Source: Bacteroidota bacterium (GTDB taxonomy: Bacteria > Bacteroidota > Bacteroidia > Bacteroidales > JAADJA01). From it: a stretch of 64,000 nucleotides of DNA. The stretch covers positions 186,001-250,000 of the forward strand of contig JAHLKX010000003.1 in NCBI GenBank assembly GCA_020444515.1, written 5' to 3'. Both the position numbers and the translations under genes were made by a program. Shown here one piece after another: positions 8,183-17,526 of this stretch. Each line of letters opens with the position of its first letter. Position 1 is the stretch's first letter. A model generated the notes under the pieces. That model was not told where the DNA came from, did no database searches, and was given only the letters and a program-made list of their open reading frames with translations.

Positions 8183-8891
8183 ATACCAGTTTGATCAACC
8201 CTTAATTGCCGGTCGATTAATCAGGCGATATAAACGCTTCCTGGCAGATATTGAGCTGGACACGGGTAATATTGTTACAGCTCATTGTACCAATTCGGGC
8301 AGCATGAAATCCTGCATTGAGGAGGATGCCCCGGTATATGTATCATTCAGTGACCGGGCTGGACGGCGAACCCGCTATACCTGGGAAATGATATTCATCA
8401 ATAATGGCTGGATCGGGGTCAATACCATGATACCCAATCAAATTGCTTTCAGTGCAATAAAGCAAGGTTTTATTACCGAACTTATTGGATATCCTCATAT
8501 TCAGAGGGAGGTCAAATATAACGATAGTCGACTTGATATCTATGCAGAAAACCAGCTGGAAAGATGTTTCATTGAAGTCAAGAATGTTACCTTGAAAGAA
8601 AATGAATATTCATTGTTTCCAGACTCGGTATCCACACGGGGTAAAAAGCACCTGGAAGCCCTCATTAAAGCAAAAGAAGAAGGTTATAGAGCGGTTATGT
8701 TGTATGTTGTTCAGCGAACCGATGTAGAATATTTTTCACCAGCATTTAAGATTGATCCAAATTATGCTGCTGTTTTCGAACAGGCGTTATCTCGGGGGGT
8801 AGAAGTTATTGTCTATCAATTTGAGGTAACCCCGATATCCATCAATCTTATTAAAAAGCTACCGCTTAAAATTCTAAAAAATACAAGATAA
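8163..8891 (+). CDS. sfsA: SfsA family DNA-binding protein/nuclease
   Basis: 242 residues, near the family length. SfsA was named for stimulation of maltose genes in E. coli; members have an OB-like DNA-binding part and a nuclease-like part. Seen: LIAGRLIRRYKRFLADIEL, HCTNSGSMKSC, ERCFIEVKNVTL (the E-x-K of PD-(D/E)XK nucleases), FPDSVSTRGKKHLEAL, and MLYVVQRTDVEYFSPA. The frame has no ATG before the conserved GSMKSC. The start is therefore the TTG at 8163, inside the preceding gene, giving MLKKKYKYQFDQPLIAGRLI. The 20-nt overlap suggests translational coupling. The family is certain; the physiological role is not. Confidence 0.9.
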   Translation: MLKKKYKYQFDQPLIAGRLIRRYKRFLADIELDTGNIVTAHCTNSGSMKSCIEEDAPVYVSFSDRAGRRTRYTWEMIFINNGWIGVNTMIPNQIAFSAIKQGFITELIGYPHIQREVKYNDSRLDIYAENQLERCFIEVKNVTLKENEYSLFPDSVSTRGKKHLEALIKAKEEGYRAVMLYVVQRTDVEYFSPAFKIDPNYAAVFEQALSRGVEVIVYQFEVTPISINLIKKLPLKILKNTR

Positions 8892-8896
8892 ATCAT

Positions 8897-8904
8897 TAAT
8901 TTTG
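8897..8904 (+). promoter_or_regulatory. Promoter -7 element just before a micro-gene
   Basis: TAATTTTG, a full match to TAnnTTTG, lies only 4 nt before the GTG at 8909. If used, the transcript would start at or just inside that codon. Confidence 0.4.
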
Positions 8905-8908
8905 CGAG

Positions 8909-9076
8909 GTGAAGAAAATAGATAAACTAAAACGTCAGCGTTTTGAAATCTCAATGAAGATCATTGAAATTGAATCAAAGATCAAAGTAAGTAAAAAGAC
9001 AATCAACCTCGAAAAAGAGCTGACCATTTTAAAAGAAAAAGAAAATACATTAACAAAAAGAATAGAAGAATTATAA
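8909..9076 (+). CDS. Small coiled-coil protein (55 aa)
   Basis: Reading from GTG at 8909 to TAA at 9076 gives 55 residues starting MKKIDKLKRQRFEISMKII and ending ENTLTKRIEEL. It is almost wholly charged with leucine/isoleucine heptads, as in a single coiled coil. No homologue is recognised. It sits between sfsA (17 nt upstream) and the DUF302 gene (12 nt downstream) in one direction, consistent with an operon. An internal ATG at 8954 (40 residues) is an alternative start, favoured if transcription begins at the -7 element at 8897-8904. Coding status is inferred from frame, spacing and composition. Confidence 0.5.
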   Translation: MKKIDKLKRQRFEISMKIIEIESKIKVSKKTINLEKELTILKEKENTLTKRIEEL

Positions 9077-9088
9077 ATCACCGGGTCA

Positions 9089-9478
9089 ATGAAGTATTAT
9101 AATAGTAAAATCATACAGGGAAAATTCAGTGAAACCATTGATCGAATAACAGCGCTGCTGCAAGATGAAGGTTTCGGAGTTTTAACAGAGATTGATGTAA
9201 AAAAAACCCTGAAGAAAAAACTGGATGTTGACTATAAGAACTACGTTATATTAGGCGCATGTAATCCAAATTTGGCATTGCGTGCCTTCCAGGCGGAAGA
9301 TAAAATAGGTACACTTTTACCCTGCAATGTAATCGTTATTGATCAAGGTGGTGGGAATATTGAAGTCGCCATAATGGATGCCGTTACCATGATGCGACAG
9401 ATCGGAAATCCAGATCTTGAAGTACTGGCACATGAAGCCAGTGAGCGATTAACACGGGTCCTTGAAAAGATAAAATAA
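9089..9478 (+). CDS. DUF302 domain protein
   Basis: 129 residues forming one DUF302 domain. Seen: an N-terminal GKFSETIDRITALLQDEGFG (the helix where the family has F-x-x-T/A ... L...GFG), EIDVKKTLKKKL, the central YVILGACNPNLALRA, GTLLPCNVIVID, and a C-terminal helix. The two cysteines (GACNP and LPCNV) are typical of the family. Function is unknown; some DUF302 proteins are fused to redox or metal-handling domains. No signal peptide is seen. It closes the possible operon sfsA-coiled coil-DUF302. Confidence 0.85.
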   Translation: MKYYNSKIIQGKFSETIDRITALLQDEGFGVLTEIDVKKTLKKKLDVDYKNYVILGACNPNLALRAFQAEDKIGTLLPCNVIVIDQGGGNIEVAIMDAVTMMRQIGNPDLEVLAHEASERLTRVLEKIK

Positions 9479-9826
9479 ATTGCAGACCACCCATTCTTTT
9501 AATTTTTTCATACACAAAATACTCTCCACTATCTGATTATACCTGGAGATTTTAAGTTATTGGTTCCTTTTGGTCATAGCGAGATTATTTCGTGGCTTTA
9601 ATATGTCCAGAAAGAATCAACCTTAATAAAAAACTTCTCATATTCAAAAATAATAGATTTCCCGCTTTTTATCAATGATTGAATTCGATTCGTTTTACAA
9701 TTTTTCGAATCAATATATCGTGAATAACTATATTAAAAAAAATAATTCATCACAGGAAAAAGAGAGCCCTTTATCTTTAAATTCGTGACAGAATCCCCAG
9801 GTTATTTACACTTTATAAAAAAGTAA
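9479..9826 (+). other. AT-rich intergenic region
   Basis: 348 bp with no coding frame, RNA gene or convincing terminator. Only a weak inverted pair GATTCG/CGAATC is seen at 9687-9711. Confidence 0.6.
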
Positions 9827-11974
9827 ATGCAGCTCAGCAATGAAAACAACATAAAGTTTTCCGTTTTCATTATCGGATTTACCACGATGATAACCCAAAT
9901 CATTTTGCTAAGAGAATTTCTTTCCATATTTCGAGGCAATGAATTGATTATTGGGATTATTCTGGCTAATTGGATGTTGCTTACGGGCCTGGGAGCCTGG
10001 GGCGGGCGAAAGATCTTAATTATTGACAATAAGCCGCTGTTTGTATTTGTCACCCATATTTTACTGGGAATATTGCCGCTTATAACCGCTTTTTTTACTT
10101 ATTATTTGCGTTCATCCTTGTTTCCCCCTGGATCATTTGCCAGCTTAATGGATGTTTTTCTGACTTCCCTTCTTCTATTGATGCCTTTCTGTCTTTTGTC
10201 AGGTGTAATGTTTACTTTTTTCAGTGCCCAACTATCTGCCCTGGGCTACTCCAATCAAATTAGTCGTGTTTATGCAATTGATGCAATCGGCAGCATCGTT
10301 GGAGGATTAATATTTAATTTTTTACTTATTTTCATTTTCAATGCTTTCTTCAGCCTGAAGGTATTGATGATCATAAACTTTGGGGTTGCCCTTTATTTGT
10401 CTTATAAAATTAGAAATAGCATTTTCCCAAGGATTGCTGGATTAATCGCAATCGGATTTGCTGGAGCAATCCTGATTTTTGATGTCAATGGAATTGCATT
10501 AAATTACGTTTACAAGAACCAAAATATAATAAAGCAAACGGAAACTCCGTATGGGAAAATTGTCGTAACAGAAATGGCAGAACAATATTATATTTTCGAA
10601 AATACCATTCCAGTATTTTCTACGGACAATACCATTACCAGTGAGGAGAATGTCCATTACGTGATGTTGCAGCATCCGAATCCTGACAACGTATTATTGA
10701 TTTCAGGGGGTTATGGAGGGGCAATCAATGAAGTCCTCAAATACAATATCAAAAGCCTGGACTATCTTGAAATAAATCCTTCCATACTCAAACTGGGAAA
10801 TAAATACAGTCAAAATGCATCCAACAATAAGAAAATTCAAGTAATTAATCAGGATGCGCGTGTGTTCTTGAGAAATTACAAAAAGGTTTATGATGTTGTT
10901 ATCATTAATCTTCCTGATCCTGTTAATGTGCAGATAAACCGTTATTATACATTGGAATTTTTTGAGGAACTTAAGCAAAAGCTGAGTCCATCTGCAGCTA
11001 TTTCAATTAGTCTGACCTCTTCAGCAAACTATTTAAATGAAGAATCACAGGAGGCCCATACAGCACTTTTTTCTACTCTAAAATTAATTTTCGATAATGT
11101 TATCGTGATTCCGGGAACCCGGAATTACTTCATTGCTTCTGATGGAATCTTATCTTCTGAAATATCAAGGCTTACCAGAATTAAAAAGATTTCCAACACT
11201 TATGTAAATCCTAACTACATCGATGATGAACTTATCCAGGAGAGGAGACAGCAAATCGAAAAAGCCATTGCTGGCAAAGTTTTGATCAACTATGACTTTC
11301 TTCCCTTACCTTATCTTTTGCAACTGAAACTTTGGTTACGTAATTTTAAAATCATTGCCATTGTTATTGGAATTTTATTGTTTGTATTGCTGGTGATCAT
11401 TATACCCAGGCTTCATATTGTTAACGTAGGACTTTTCACAACAGGATTTTCAGCTTCTTCACTGGAAATCATTTTACTCATCGCATTTCAGATTTTTTAT
11501 GGGTATGTATATTTTATGTTGGGAATATTCATCACCGTGTTTATGATAGGTCTTGTAACAGGCTCATTGATCATTGTAAAGAAAATACAGATTACATACA
11601 AAAACTATAGTCTGTTCCAGTATGCTGTTGGGATCATTGCCATTATCGTACCCATTATACTTAATACCCTTAAAATGAATCAACCGGGCAATTTTATTAT
11701 TCATTCCATTTTTATTATTTTTATTCTGATTACCGGAATCCTAACGGGAATTCAATTCGCCATTGGAACCAGGTTAAGGATAGAAACCATAACCAATACA
11801 GCAGCCACTGCCTATGGATCTGATCTTCTGGGAAGTGCAATTGGGGCCCTATTGGTCGTGGGATTATTTATACCATTATTGGGAATAATTAAGGTTTGTC
11901 TTTTAATTGGCATACTTAATTTCATTGCCGGCCTCCTGGTTCTATTCAAATCAACACAAGCCAAAATTTCATAA
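9827..11974 (+). CDS. Polytopic membrane protein with a spermidine synthase-like domain
   Basis: 715 residues in three parts. Residues 1 to about 230 hold six or more membrane helices (FSVFIIGFTTMITQIILLRE first). The soluble middle, about 240-455, has the spermidine synthase pattern: TPYGKIVVTE, HYVMLQHPNPDNVLLISGGY then GG, DYLEINPSILKLG, VINQDARVFL, and DVVIINLPDPVNVQINRYYT. The C-terminus has six or more further helices. The aminopropyltransferase GGGxG/E..D frame is partly kept (GGYGG), but the acidic residues that bind polyamine are not obvious. A true polyamine synthase is therefore doubtful. It could be a transporter-like or methyltransferase-like membrane enzyme. It stands alone and is AT-rich. 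Confidence 0.75.
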   Translation: MQLSNENNIKFSVFIIGFTTMITQIILLREFLSIFRGNELIIGIILANWMLLTGLGAWGGRKILIIDNKPLFVFVTHILLGILPLITAFFTYYLRSSLFPPGSFASLMDVFLTSLLLLMPFCLLSGVMFTFFSAQLSALGYSNQISRVYAIDAIGSIVGGLIFNFLLIFIFNAFFSLKVLMIINFGVALYLSYKIRNSIFPRIAGLIAIGFAGAILIFDVNGIALNYVYKNQNIIKQTETPYGKIVVTEMAEQYYIFENTIPVFSTDNTITSEENVHYVMLQHPNPDNVLLISGGYGGAINEVLKYNIKSLDYLEINPSILKLGNKYSQNASNNKKIQVINQDARVFLRNYKKVYDVVIINLPDPVNVQINRYYTLEFFEELKQKLSPSAAISISLTSSANYLNEESQEAHTALFSTLKLIFDNVIVIPGTRNYFIASDGILSSEISRLTRIKKISNTYVNPNYIDDELIQERRQQIEKAIAGKVLINYDFLPLPYLLQLKLWLRNFKIIAIVIGILLFVLLVIIIPRLHIVNVGLFTTGFSASSLEIILLIAFQIFYGYVYFMLGIFITVFMIGLVTGSLIIVKKIQITYKNYSLFQYAVGIIAIIVPIILNTLKMNQPGNFIIHSIFIIFILITGILTGIQFAIGTRLRIETITNTAATAYGSDLLGSAIGALLVVGLFIPLLGIIKVCLLIGILNFIAGLLVLFKSTQAKIS

Positions 11975-12516
11975 GCAATTTTGTAGTTTTCATGATTAAA
12001 GTCATTCAACAAATTGATGTTGTTTATTTTTAATCAGCTGAATTATGGCTGAAAAGTCATATTCTAAAAATGCTTCGATTTATTTTCAAACAAGAATATT
12101 TATTGCTGAATTGTACTGTAATGCAGCGGTAACAGGTTTTCCCCATGGGTAAAGAACGGAACATTTTGCCTTAATTATTACATTGTTTCATTATTAAGAG
12201 ATTTTATAGATATTTCCACAACTCATCTAACTAAATTAATAATGATACTTTTTCCAAAAAAACCAAAACAAAATATGGTTTTCATCGTAACACTTTTTAA
12301 CTATAATTACGCTAGTAAGTGAAAACTTTATCATTAAAAAAGAATTTGTCAATTGAGAACTATAAATCAATTGAAGTTTTCCTTTTATGTGCATGCTGTA
12401 ATGAAGAATATATGCAGCATTGCGGTATGATTTAATGATATTTGCTAATTAATTATAAAAAATATTAAATAATTAGGGTAACCTTTTAAGTAATTAAAGA
12501 ATTAATAAATCGAATA
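11975..12516 (+). other. AT-rich intergenic region before the sigma factor gene
   Basis: 542 bp without a supportable gene. A short inverted pair ATGCTG (12393-12398) and CAGCAT (12415-12420) could form a hairpin in the sigma gene leader. No TAnnTTTG element stands out, which would fit control by an alternative sigma factor, but this is only inference. Confidence 0.5.
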
Positions 12517-13116
12517 GTGCAGGAGTATACGGTTGAAGCCATATTAAACGGTATAAAAGAGCGAGATACTCAAGTTCTGGATTTTATTTATACTAATTAT
12601 TATCACCAGATAAAAATTTTTATAATTCAGAATCAGGGTTCGAAAGAGGATGCAAAAGATATATATCAGGATGCAATGCTCGTTATTTACCAAAAGCTTC
12701 AGCAAAATAACCTGAAATTAACTTGTTCTTTTAATACGTATTTGTATTCAGTCAGCAGGCTGCTTTGGCTTAAACAACTTGAAAGACGTAAATTGTGGAA
12801 ACAATTTACCGAAGATGCTGAAAATTATGTCAACCTGGATGATAGCATTGTAACGATATTTGAATTGAATGAACGTTACAAACTGTATCAAACACATTTT
12901 AAACGCTTAAGTTTTAGCTGCCAAAAGGTTTTAGAGCTTTTTTTAGCCAGAATTCCTTTAAAAGAAATTGCCAGGATACTGGGTTTTAAAAGTGAATCTT
13001 ACGCTAAAAAGAGAAAGCATCAATGTAAAGAAAAATTAGTGAATAGCATTAAAAATGACCCTGAATACCAGGAATTAACCAAGCATTCTATTTATAACAG
13101 TCAATATAATGGATAG
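12517..13116 (+). CDS. Sigma-70 family (ECF-like) RNA polymerase sigma factor
   Basis: 199 residues. Region 2 is readable at about 10-80 (NGIKERDTQVLDFIYTNYY ... KEDAKDIYQDAMLVIYQKL) with the AxDxxQ-like acidic helix. Region 4 lies at about 130-180 (SFSCQKVLELFLARIPLKEI then ARILGFKSESYAKKRKHQC), a helix-turn-helix. It binds core RNA polymerase in the cytoplasm and recognises its own promoters. The start is the GTG at 12517; no ATG exists before region 2. The stop overlaps the next gene by 8 nt, and that gene looks like a membrane-bound regulator of this factor. Target promoters are unknown. Confidence 0.85.
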   Translation: MQEYTVEAILNGIKERDTQVLDFIYTNYYHQIKIFIIQNQGSKEDAKDIYQDAMLVIYQKLQQNNLKLTCSFNTYLYSVSRLLWLKQLERRKLWKQFTEDAENYVNLDDSIVTIFELNERYKLYQTHFKRLSFSCQKVLELFLARIPLKEIARILGFKSESYAKKRKHQCKEKLVNSIKNDPEYQELTKHSIYNSQYNG

Positions 13117-13846
13117 ATATTTTAGAATTGAGGAGTTCATAGACGGGAACCTTAGCCAGGAGGAATCTATGCGCCTTAAAAATGAGCTTGAGACCAACTC
13201 GGATCTTGCATTCGAATTGATATTACGCTCAGAAATAAACAAGGCCATCAGGGATAAAAACTTAATGGAATTCAGAGATTTAATACTTGATCAAACCCAT
13301 CATCAATCATCAGCATCTGCACTATTCAATTTACAACGGGATGTATTAAGAACCTGGCACCTGGCAGCAGCTTCTTTTATATTGATCCTGGTTGTAGGTG
13401 GTCTGTGGTTTATACTATCCAATAAACCTTTTTCAACCGAACGTCTTGTAAGTAAATACTATAAACCTGCGCAATCTATCCTTCAATACAGATCTCTTGA
13501 ACTTAATTCGGATGATGCTTTAAAAGAAGCATTTAATTTCTATCAACAAAATGATTATACAATTGCACTGAAATATTTCAACTCCCTTGAAAACCAGATA
13601 ACCGCCAAGTTTTATTCTGGAATTTGCTATATTGAACTCGAACAATTTGATAATGCTGTTAAATCGTTTGAATTTGTAATAAATGATAAAGACAATCTAT
13701 TTGTGGAACAAGCTGAATGGTATCTGGGTTTAATATACCTCATGAACAATCAAAAATCACAGGCAATAGACCAATTCAATAAAATTGCTAAAAGTGATAG
13801 CTTTTACGAAGTCCAGGCAAAGGAAATCCTCAAATACCTGAATTAA
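13109..13846 (+). CDS. Single-span membrane TPR protein, probable anti-sigma partner
   Basis: 245 residues. The N-terminus (RIEEFIDGNLSQEESMRLKN ... SDLAFELILRSEINKAI) resembles the cytoplasmic head of Bacteroidota anti-sigma proteins, which count helices rather than zinc ligands. One membrane helix spans about 84-103 (WHLAAASFILILVVGGLWFI). The rest, outside the membrane if the N-terminus is inside, has two or three TPR-like helix pairs (DALKEAFNFYQQNDYTIALK, AKFYSGICYIELEQFDNAVK, AEWYLGLIYLMNNQKSQAID). Translationally coupled to the sigma factor. TPRs on the far side of the membrane could sense a protein ligand. The anti-sigma role is inferred from gene order and topology. Confidence 0.7.
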   Translation: MDRYFRIEEFIDGNLSQEESMRLKNELETNSDLAFELILRSEINKAIRDKNLMEFRDLILDQTHHQSSASALFNLQRDVLRTWHLAAASFILILVVGGLWFILSNKPFSTERLVSKYYKPAQSILQYRSLELNSDDALKEAFNFYQQNDYTIALKYFNSLENQITAKFYSGICYIELEQFDNAVKSFEFVINDKDNLFVEQAEWYLGLIYLMNNQKSQAIDQFNKIAKSDSFYEVQAKEILKYLN

Positions 13847-13868
13847 TTTACAAATAAAAATTAATATT

Positions 13869-13904
13869 GAGGCTGGCCGTTGATCGGTTCAGCCTCTTTT
13901 TTTT
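13869..13904 (+). terminator. Terminator of the sigma/TPR operon
   Basis: GAGGCTG (13869-13875) pairs with CAGCCTC (13890-13896), with a possible extra inner GCCG/CGG(T) stem, followed by eight T. Confidence 0.85.
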
Positions 13905-14054
13905 GCACTGCTATTCCAATAAGGATTAGATGATATTATCAATAGATAGAAGGTTTTAATACTTCACTCTACGCTTCTTATACTTTAAGTGTGAAAAGGC
14001 CGGTAGGTGATGTTATCAGAGATATTTAATAGAATTAAATAAAGGAAACAATAT

Positions 14055-17000
14055 CTATGGTGTTCTCTGTTTTCTTCTCCAGAGGACTGCCACGATACTT
14101 ATAATGATTACCAATATTATTCCACCTGCAATTGAATAAGATTTCAGATTATTATTTAAAGACAGTGGGGAATTATCACCAATCTGAACATATGCCGCCC
14201 AGAAGTAGGGATGAGAACGAAGCTGATCAGCATTATTGAGATAATTAATCTTTGCCTCTCTCAAAGCCTCATCCTTTTTCATTCCTTTTTTAAGATTTTT
14301 GTAAAATTGGGTAACGATTTCCATACTCGAGACATCTTCAATGGCCCACAAGGTCATCACTATACCGGGAACTCCAGCATATAAGAATCCCCGAGCCAGG
14401 CTCATAATACCCTCACCCCTGCTCAATTTTCCCACCCCAGTTTTACAGGCACTTAATACGGCCATTTCAGCATTCAGATTTAGATTATATATTTCATAAA
14501 TATTTAAAAATCCATCATCTATGGTATCCTCCTCCGAGGAAAAAACCAGTTTTGAAGCAAAAGGGTTTTCATCATTGATCAGCGTATGCATTGCAAAATG
14601 CAAAATGCTGTATTTGGATGCATTTTCCTTGAAATTATGCTCAGTCGCCTCTTTACCTGCCATAATTTTCCCGGTGAAAGTTTCATGAATGCGATTAACT
14701 TCTTCCTGGGTATGATAGAGAGGTGTTAAAAATTGGTCAATATCTCTAAATCCAGGCTCATTAGAGGCTATTCTGTAATGGTTGTCTTTATAGGTTGGTG
14801 CCATGGCCAGTAACCTACTGCTTGAATTACCCCTTTTAATATCTTTAAAAAACAAGGTAGCAGAATAGTCATAACATATGGTATGCTTTTCGATGAGATA
14901 AGACAGGTTCCTGAAATTTATTTTATCCATATCCGGAGGGTTGGTTACCAGGGCATCAAAACTTAAATAACCCAAAACATCATCCGGAATGATAATCAAG
15001 TGATGATTTTCATCAAAATCTTCCTTGAACAGGATACGGTATAAGTACAATCCAAGTTTAGAAAATTCAATGCTACTTTCCTTTGGATCATTCTCAAGAG
15101 GCAGTGTATTCATCATCCCAATAAATCGCTCAACCTTTTCCGAGAAAGTACTATCGATTTTTGTTTTCTGTAAAATCGCCGTATCACGGTCAATGATGAA
15201 TGCAAACAAGATGGAATCGGTTTGTTTAAATTCAATGAGAATTTGATCCTTGTCAATTTGTTTCTTAACACGCTCAATCGGGATAACATCAAAATTATAT
15301 TTCAAGTTGAAATAGACAGGGTAATTTGTTTCCAAACTGGCAATTAAGCTATCATACAATAGTTTTTCATTATACAGGTCCTTTTGAAGAATTGATATTT
15401 TGAGGGAGTCTGAGTTCACCTGTTGTTTTTCCTCAAAAATCATATTATCAAGCAGGGCGATCTCCTTTTTTATAGATTGTTCGTTTTGTTTCAGGTCCGG
15501 TGGGATCATTCCTCCTTCAATGGCTTCAGATTCCCGAATCGACGACAATAATACCTGCGACTTGCTTTTTTCAGAATAACTGAAAGCGAGGTTCAGATAT
15601 TCTTCCTTTCCAGATTGAAAATACAATTCACTGGCTGCCTGTACAGCAAGGTTATATATGTTATTTACCCGTGTAGCGACCAATAGTTTTACTTTATCTG
15701 TATTCAAAGTAGTCTTAAAATTTTCATAGTAATTGATGGCAATATCAATTGTATTGAGACAGACCTTGAGATCTCTTAAATCCTTTGAAACAAATTCATA
15801 TAGACCATAAAAAGAAAATGATTTCCCATAAAGGGTGTTAAATATATTCAAATCAAGTTCAACTGCAGATAAATCCGGGTTGTCGTAATAATCCGTGTTA
15901 TGATAACTCTCGAGAAAAGCATTCAGCGCATTTTGAAAATATTCAAGTGAATACTCATATTTTCCAAGGGTTTGATAATGTGTACCCATAGCTGTAAGTA
16001 CATTCGATACGTCCCTGTTTGTTGCGCCATAAATTTCAAGATATACATTATATGCCTTGGTTAAATAATCTAATCCCTTATCCAATTCACCCAAATTATC
16101 GCAGAAATAACCGTACTTTAAATAGCATAGTGCCGTTTGATCATGAATGACACCCAATTTACTTTCAGCCTCTTTTATAGCAAGCCGATAGTAATGGTTG
16201 GCTTTTTCATCATCATTCATATTGGAGTAACATGATCCGAGGGAACGAAGTATTTTCACCCTTTGTTCAGGATCGAGATCGTTGTTCAGTCCTTCCAGGT
16301 GATATCGAATGGCTTCAGCATAATTACCCAATGATTCATGGATGGTTCCTATATTATAATTCAGTGATATAAACGTCTTATCATCTGGACTTAAATAGTT
16401 TTGGTAAGCATTGTAAGCCAATTCGTTGTAAATCAATGCATCTTCATAGTCATTTAGAATGATGAGGATACTACCCTTATTTTGATATACAGGTGCCAAT
16501 CCGGGATAATCCTTTCCGTAATTTGCCAAAAACAGTTGCTCTGCCTTATTGATATATTTCAAAGCTTCATTGGGGTCTCCCGTACTCCTTAAGAAGTTGC
16601 TGAAATTAATATAGCCATTTGCAAGTGATATATCATTGGGACTCAATATCCTTTCCTTTAAATCAAGTGAATTTGCAAAATACAGTTTGGCACTATCCAG
16701 ATTACCGGTTGAAGCAAAAATGATAGCCTTATTTTGGTAGAGTACAGCAATAGATAAAAGGGATGGTTCTCTCTTTTTCTTCTCAAGACTTAATGCCTGA
16801 TCATAAAAATTAGAGGCTTCGCTAAAATTGGGTTCCATTAAACTAATGTTTCCCAGATTTTTCAACACCAATACTTTAAGACTATCAAAACCAGCTTCAT
16901 CACATCTCGCCAGTGCCAGTTGGTTATAAAATCTAGCACTATCAATTTGCTTTCCCTTATAACAAACCCAGCCTTTTATATAATAATATTCACCTAAATA

Positions 17001-17327
17001 TTCTAAATTTATTTTTAATGAATCTGATGCAAATTCCCATCCAAGTAAATTATATTTTTTAACCGAATCAGTAATGCCTTTCGCTTGATAAGCTATTGAC
17101 AATAAATGAAAATAATTCGTTGAAGATGAATTTTTGGATCCATCTAAAATAGTAAAAGCAGAATCTAGATACATTTGGCTAATTAACGACCTAACTTCTT
17201 CAAAAGCTGGATTAGATTTTGGAAAAATAGAAGATTGTCCATTACCCTCCGCGTATATTAGAAAGATTATTGCAATAAATATTGCTTTTATTGCCAAATA
17301 TAATATCCTGTTACCTTTTTGTTGCAT
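14055..17327 (-). CDS. Exported TPR-CHAT protein (caspase-like protease fold), membrane-anchored
   Basis: 1090 residues. N-terminal signal peptide or anchor (MQQKGNRILYLAIKAIFIAI). Residues about 50-560 are tetratricopeptide repeats, e.g. LGNYAEAIRYHLEGLNNDLD and LGKYEYSLEYFQNALNAFLE. A coiled linker follows, then a CHAT domain at about 770-1055. CHAT domains are C14-like cysteine peptidases. The catalytic pair is intact: His in LHFAMH at about 914 and Cys in LSACKTGVG at about 961. GEGIMSLARGFLYAGVPGIV and HPYFWAAYVQIG complete the family pattern. A C-terminal helix (SIAGGIILVIIISIVAVLW) with RRKQR would leave TPR and CHAT outside the inner membrane. The start is the ATG at 17327; an upstream TTG at 17393 would lie in the terminator. 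Convergent with the sigma operon. The substrate is unknown. Confidence 0.85.
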   Translation of the reverse strand: MQQKGNRILYLAIKAIFIAIIFLIYAEGNGQSSIFPKSNPAFEEVRSLISQMYLDSAFTILDGSKNSSSTNYFHLLSIAYQAKGITDSVKKYNLLGWEFASDSLKINLEYLGEYYYIKGWVCYKGKQIDSARFYNQLALARCDEAGFDSLKVLVLKNLGNISLMEPNFSEASNFYDQALSLEKKKREPSLLSIAVLYQNKAIIFASTGNLDSAKLYFANSLDLKERILSPNDISLANGYINFSNFLRSTGDPNEALKYINKAEQLFLANYGKDYPGLAPVYQNKGSILIILNDYEDALIYNELAYNAYQNYLSPDDKTFISLNYNIGTIHESLGNYAEAIRYHLEGLNNDLDPEQRVKILRSLGSCYSNMNDDEKANHYYRLAIKEAESKLGVIHDQTALCYLKYGYFCDNLGELDKGLDYLTKAYNVYLEIYGATNRDVSNVLTAMGTHYQTLGKYEYSLEYFQNALNAFLESYHNTDYYDNPDLSAVELDLNIFNTLYGKSFSFYGLYEFVSKDLRDLKVCLNTIDIAINYYENFKTTLNTDKVKLLVATRVNNIYNLAVQAASELYFQSGKEEYLNLAFSYSEKSKSQVLLSSIRESEAIEGGMIPPDLKQNEQSIKKEIALLDNMIFEEKQQVNSDSLKISILQKDLYNEKLLYDSLIASLETNYPVYFNLKYNFDVIPIERVKKQIDKDQILIEFKQTDSILFAFIIDRDTAILQKTKIDSTFSEKVERFIGMMNTLPLENDPKESSIEFSKLGLYLYRILFKEDFDENHHLIIIPDDVLGYLSFDALVTNPPDMDKINFRNLSYLIEKHTICYDYSATLFFKDIKRGNSSSRLLAMAPTYKDNHYRIASNEPGFRDIDQFLTPLYHTQEEVNRIHETFTGKIMAGKEATEHNFKENASKYSILHFAMHTLINDENPFASKLVFSSEEDTIDDGFLNIYEIYNLNLNAEMAVLSACKTGVGKLSRGEGIMSLARGFLYAGVPGIVMTLWAIEDVSSMEIVTQFYKNLKKGMKKDEALREAKINYLNNADQLRSHPYFWAAYVQIGDNSPLSLNNNLKSYSIAGGIILVIIISIVAVLWRRKQRTP

Positions 17328-17390
17328 ATGTAAATCCGTAGATTTATACCCTTTTATTCCAAAATAGTTATATCTAAAACTAATTATTTT

Positions 17391-17438
17391 CAATAAAAAA
17401 AAGGAAAGTTCCTGATATAAGATCAGGACCTTTCCTTT
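17391..17438 (-). terminator. Strong terminator between the small peptide gene and the TPR-CHAT gene
   Basis: On the minus strand AAAGGAAAGGTCCTGAT pairs with ATCAGGAACTTTCCTTT (one mismatch), followed by eight T. It ends the peptide transcript before the TPR-CHAT gene starts. Confidence 0.85.
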
Positions 17439-17526
17439 AACCTAAAAGTCCATTAGCTAGGTTACTTTTTTTGAAAAAAATCCTTAAAAGGGTTCTAAAC
17501 AAAAAGTTATGCTTCGAAATTTAAAG

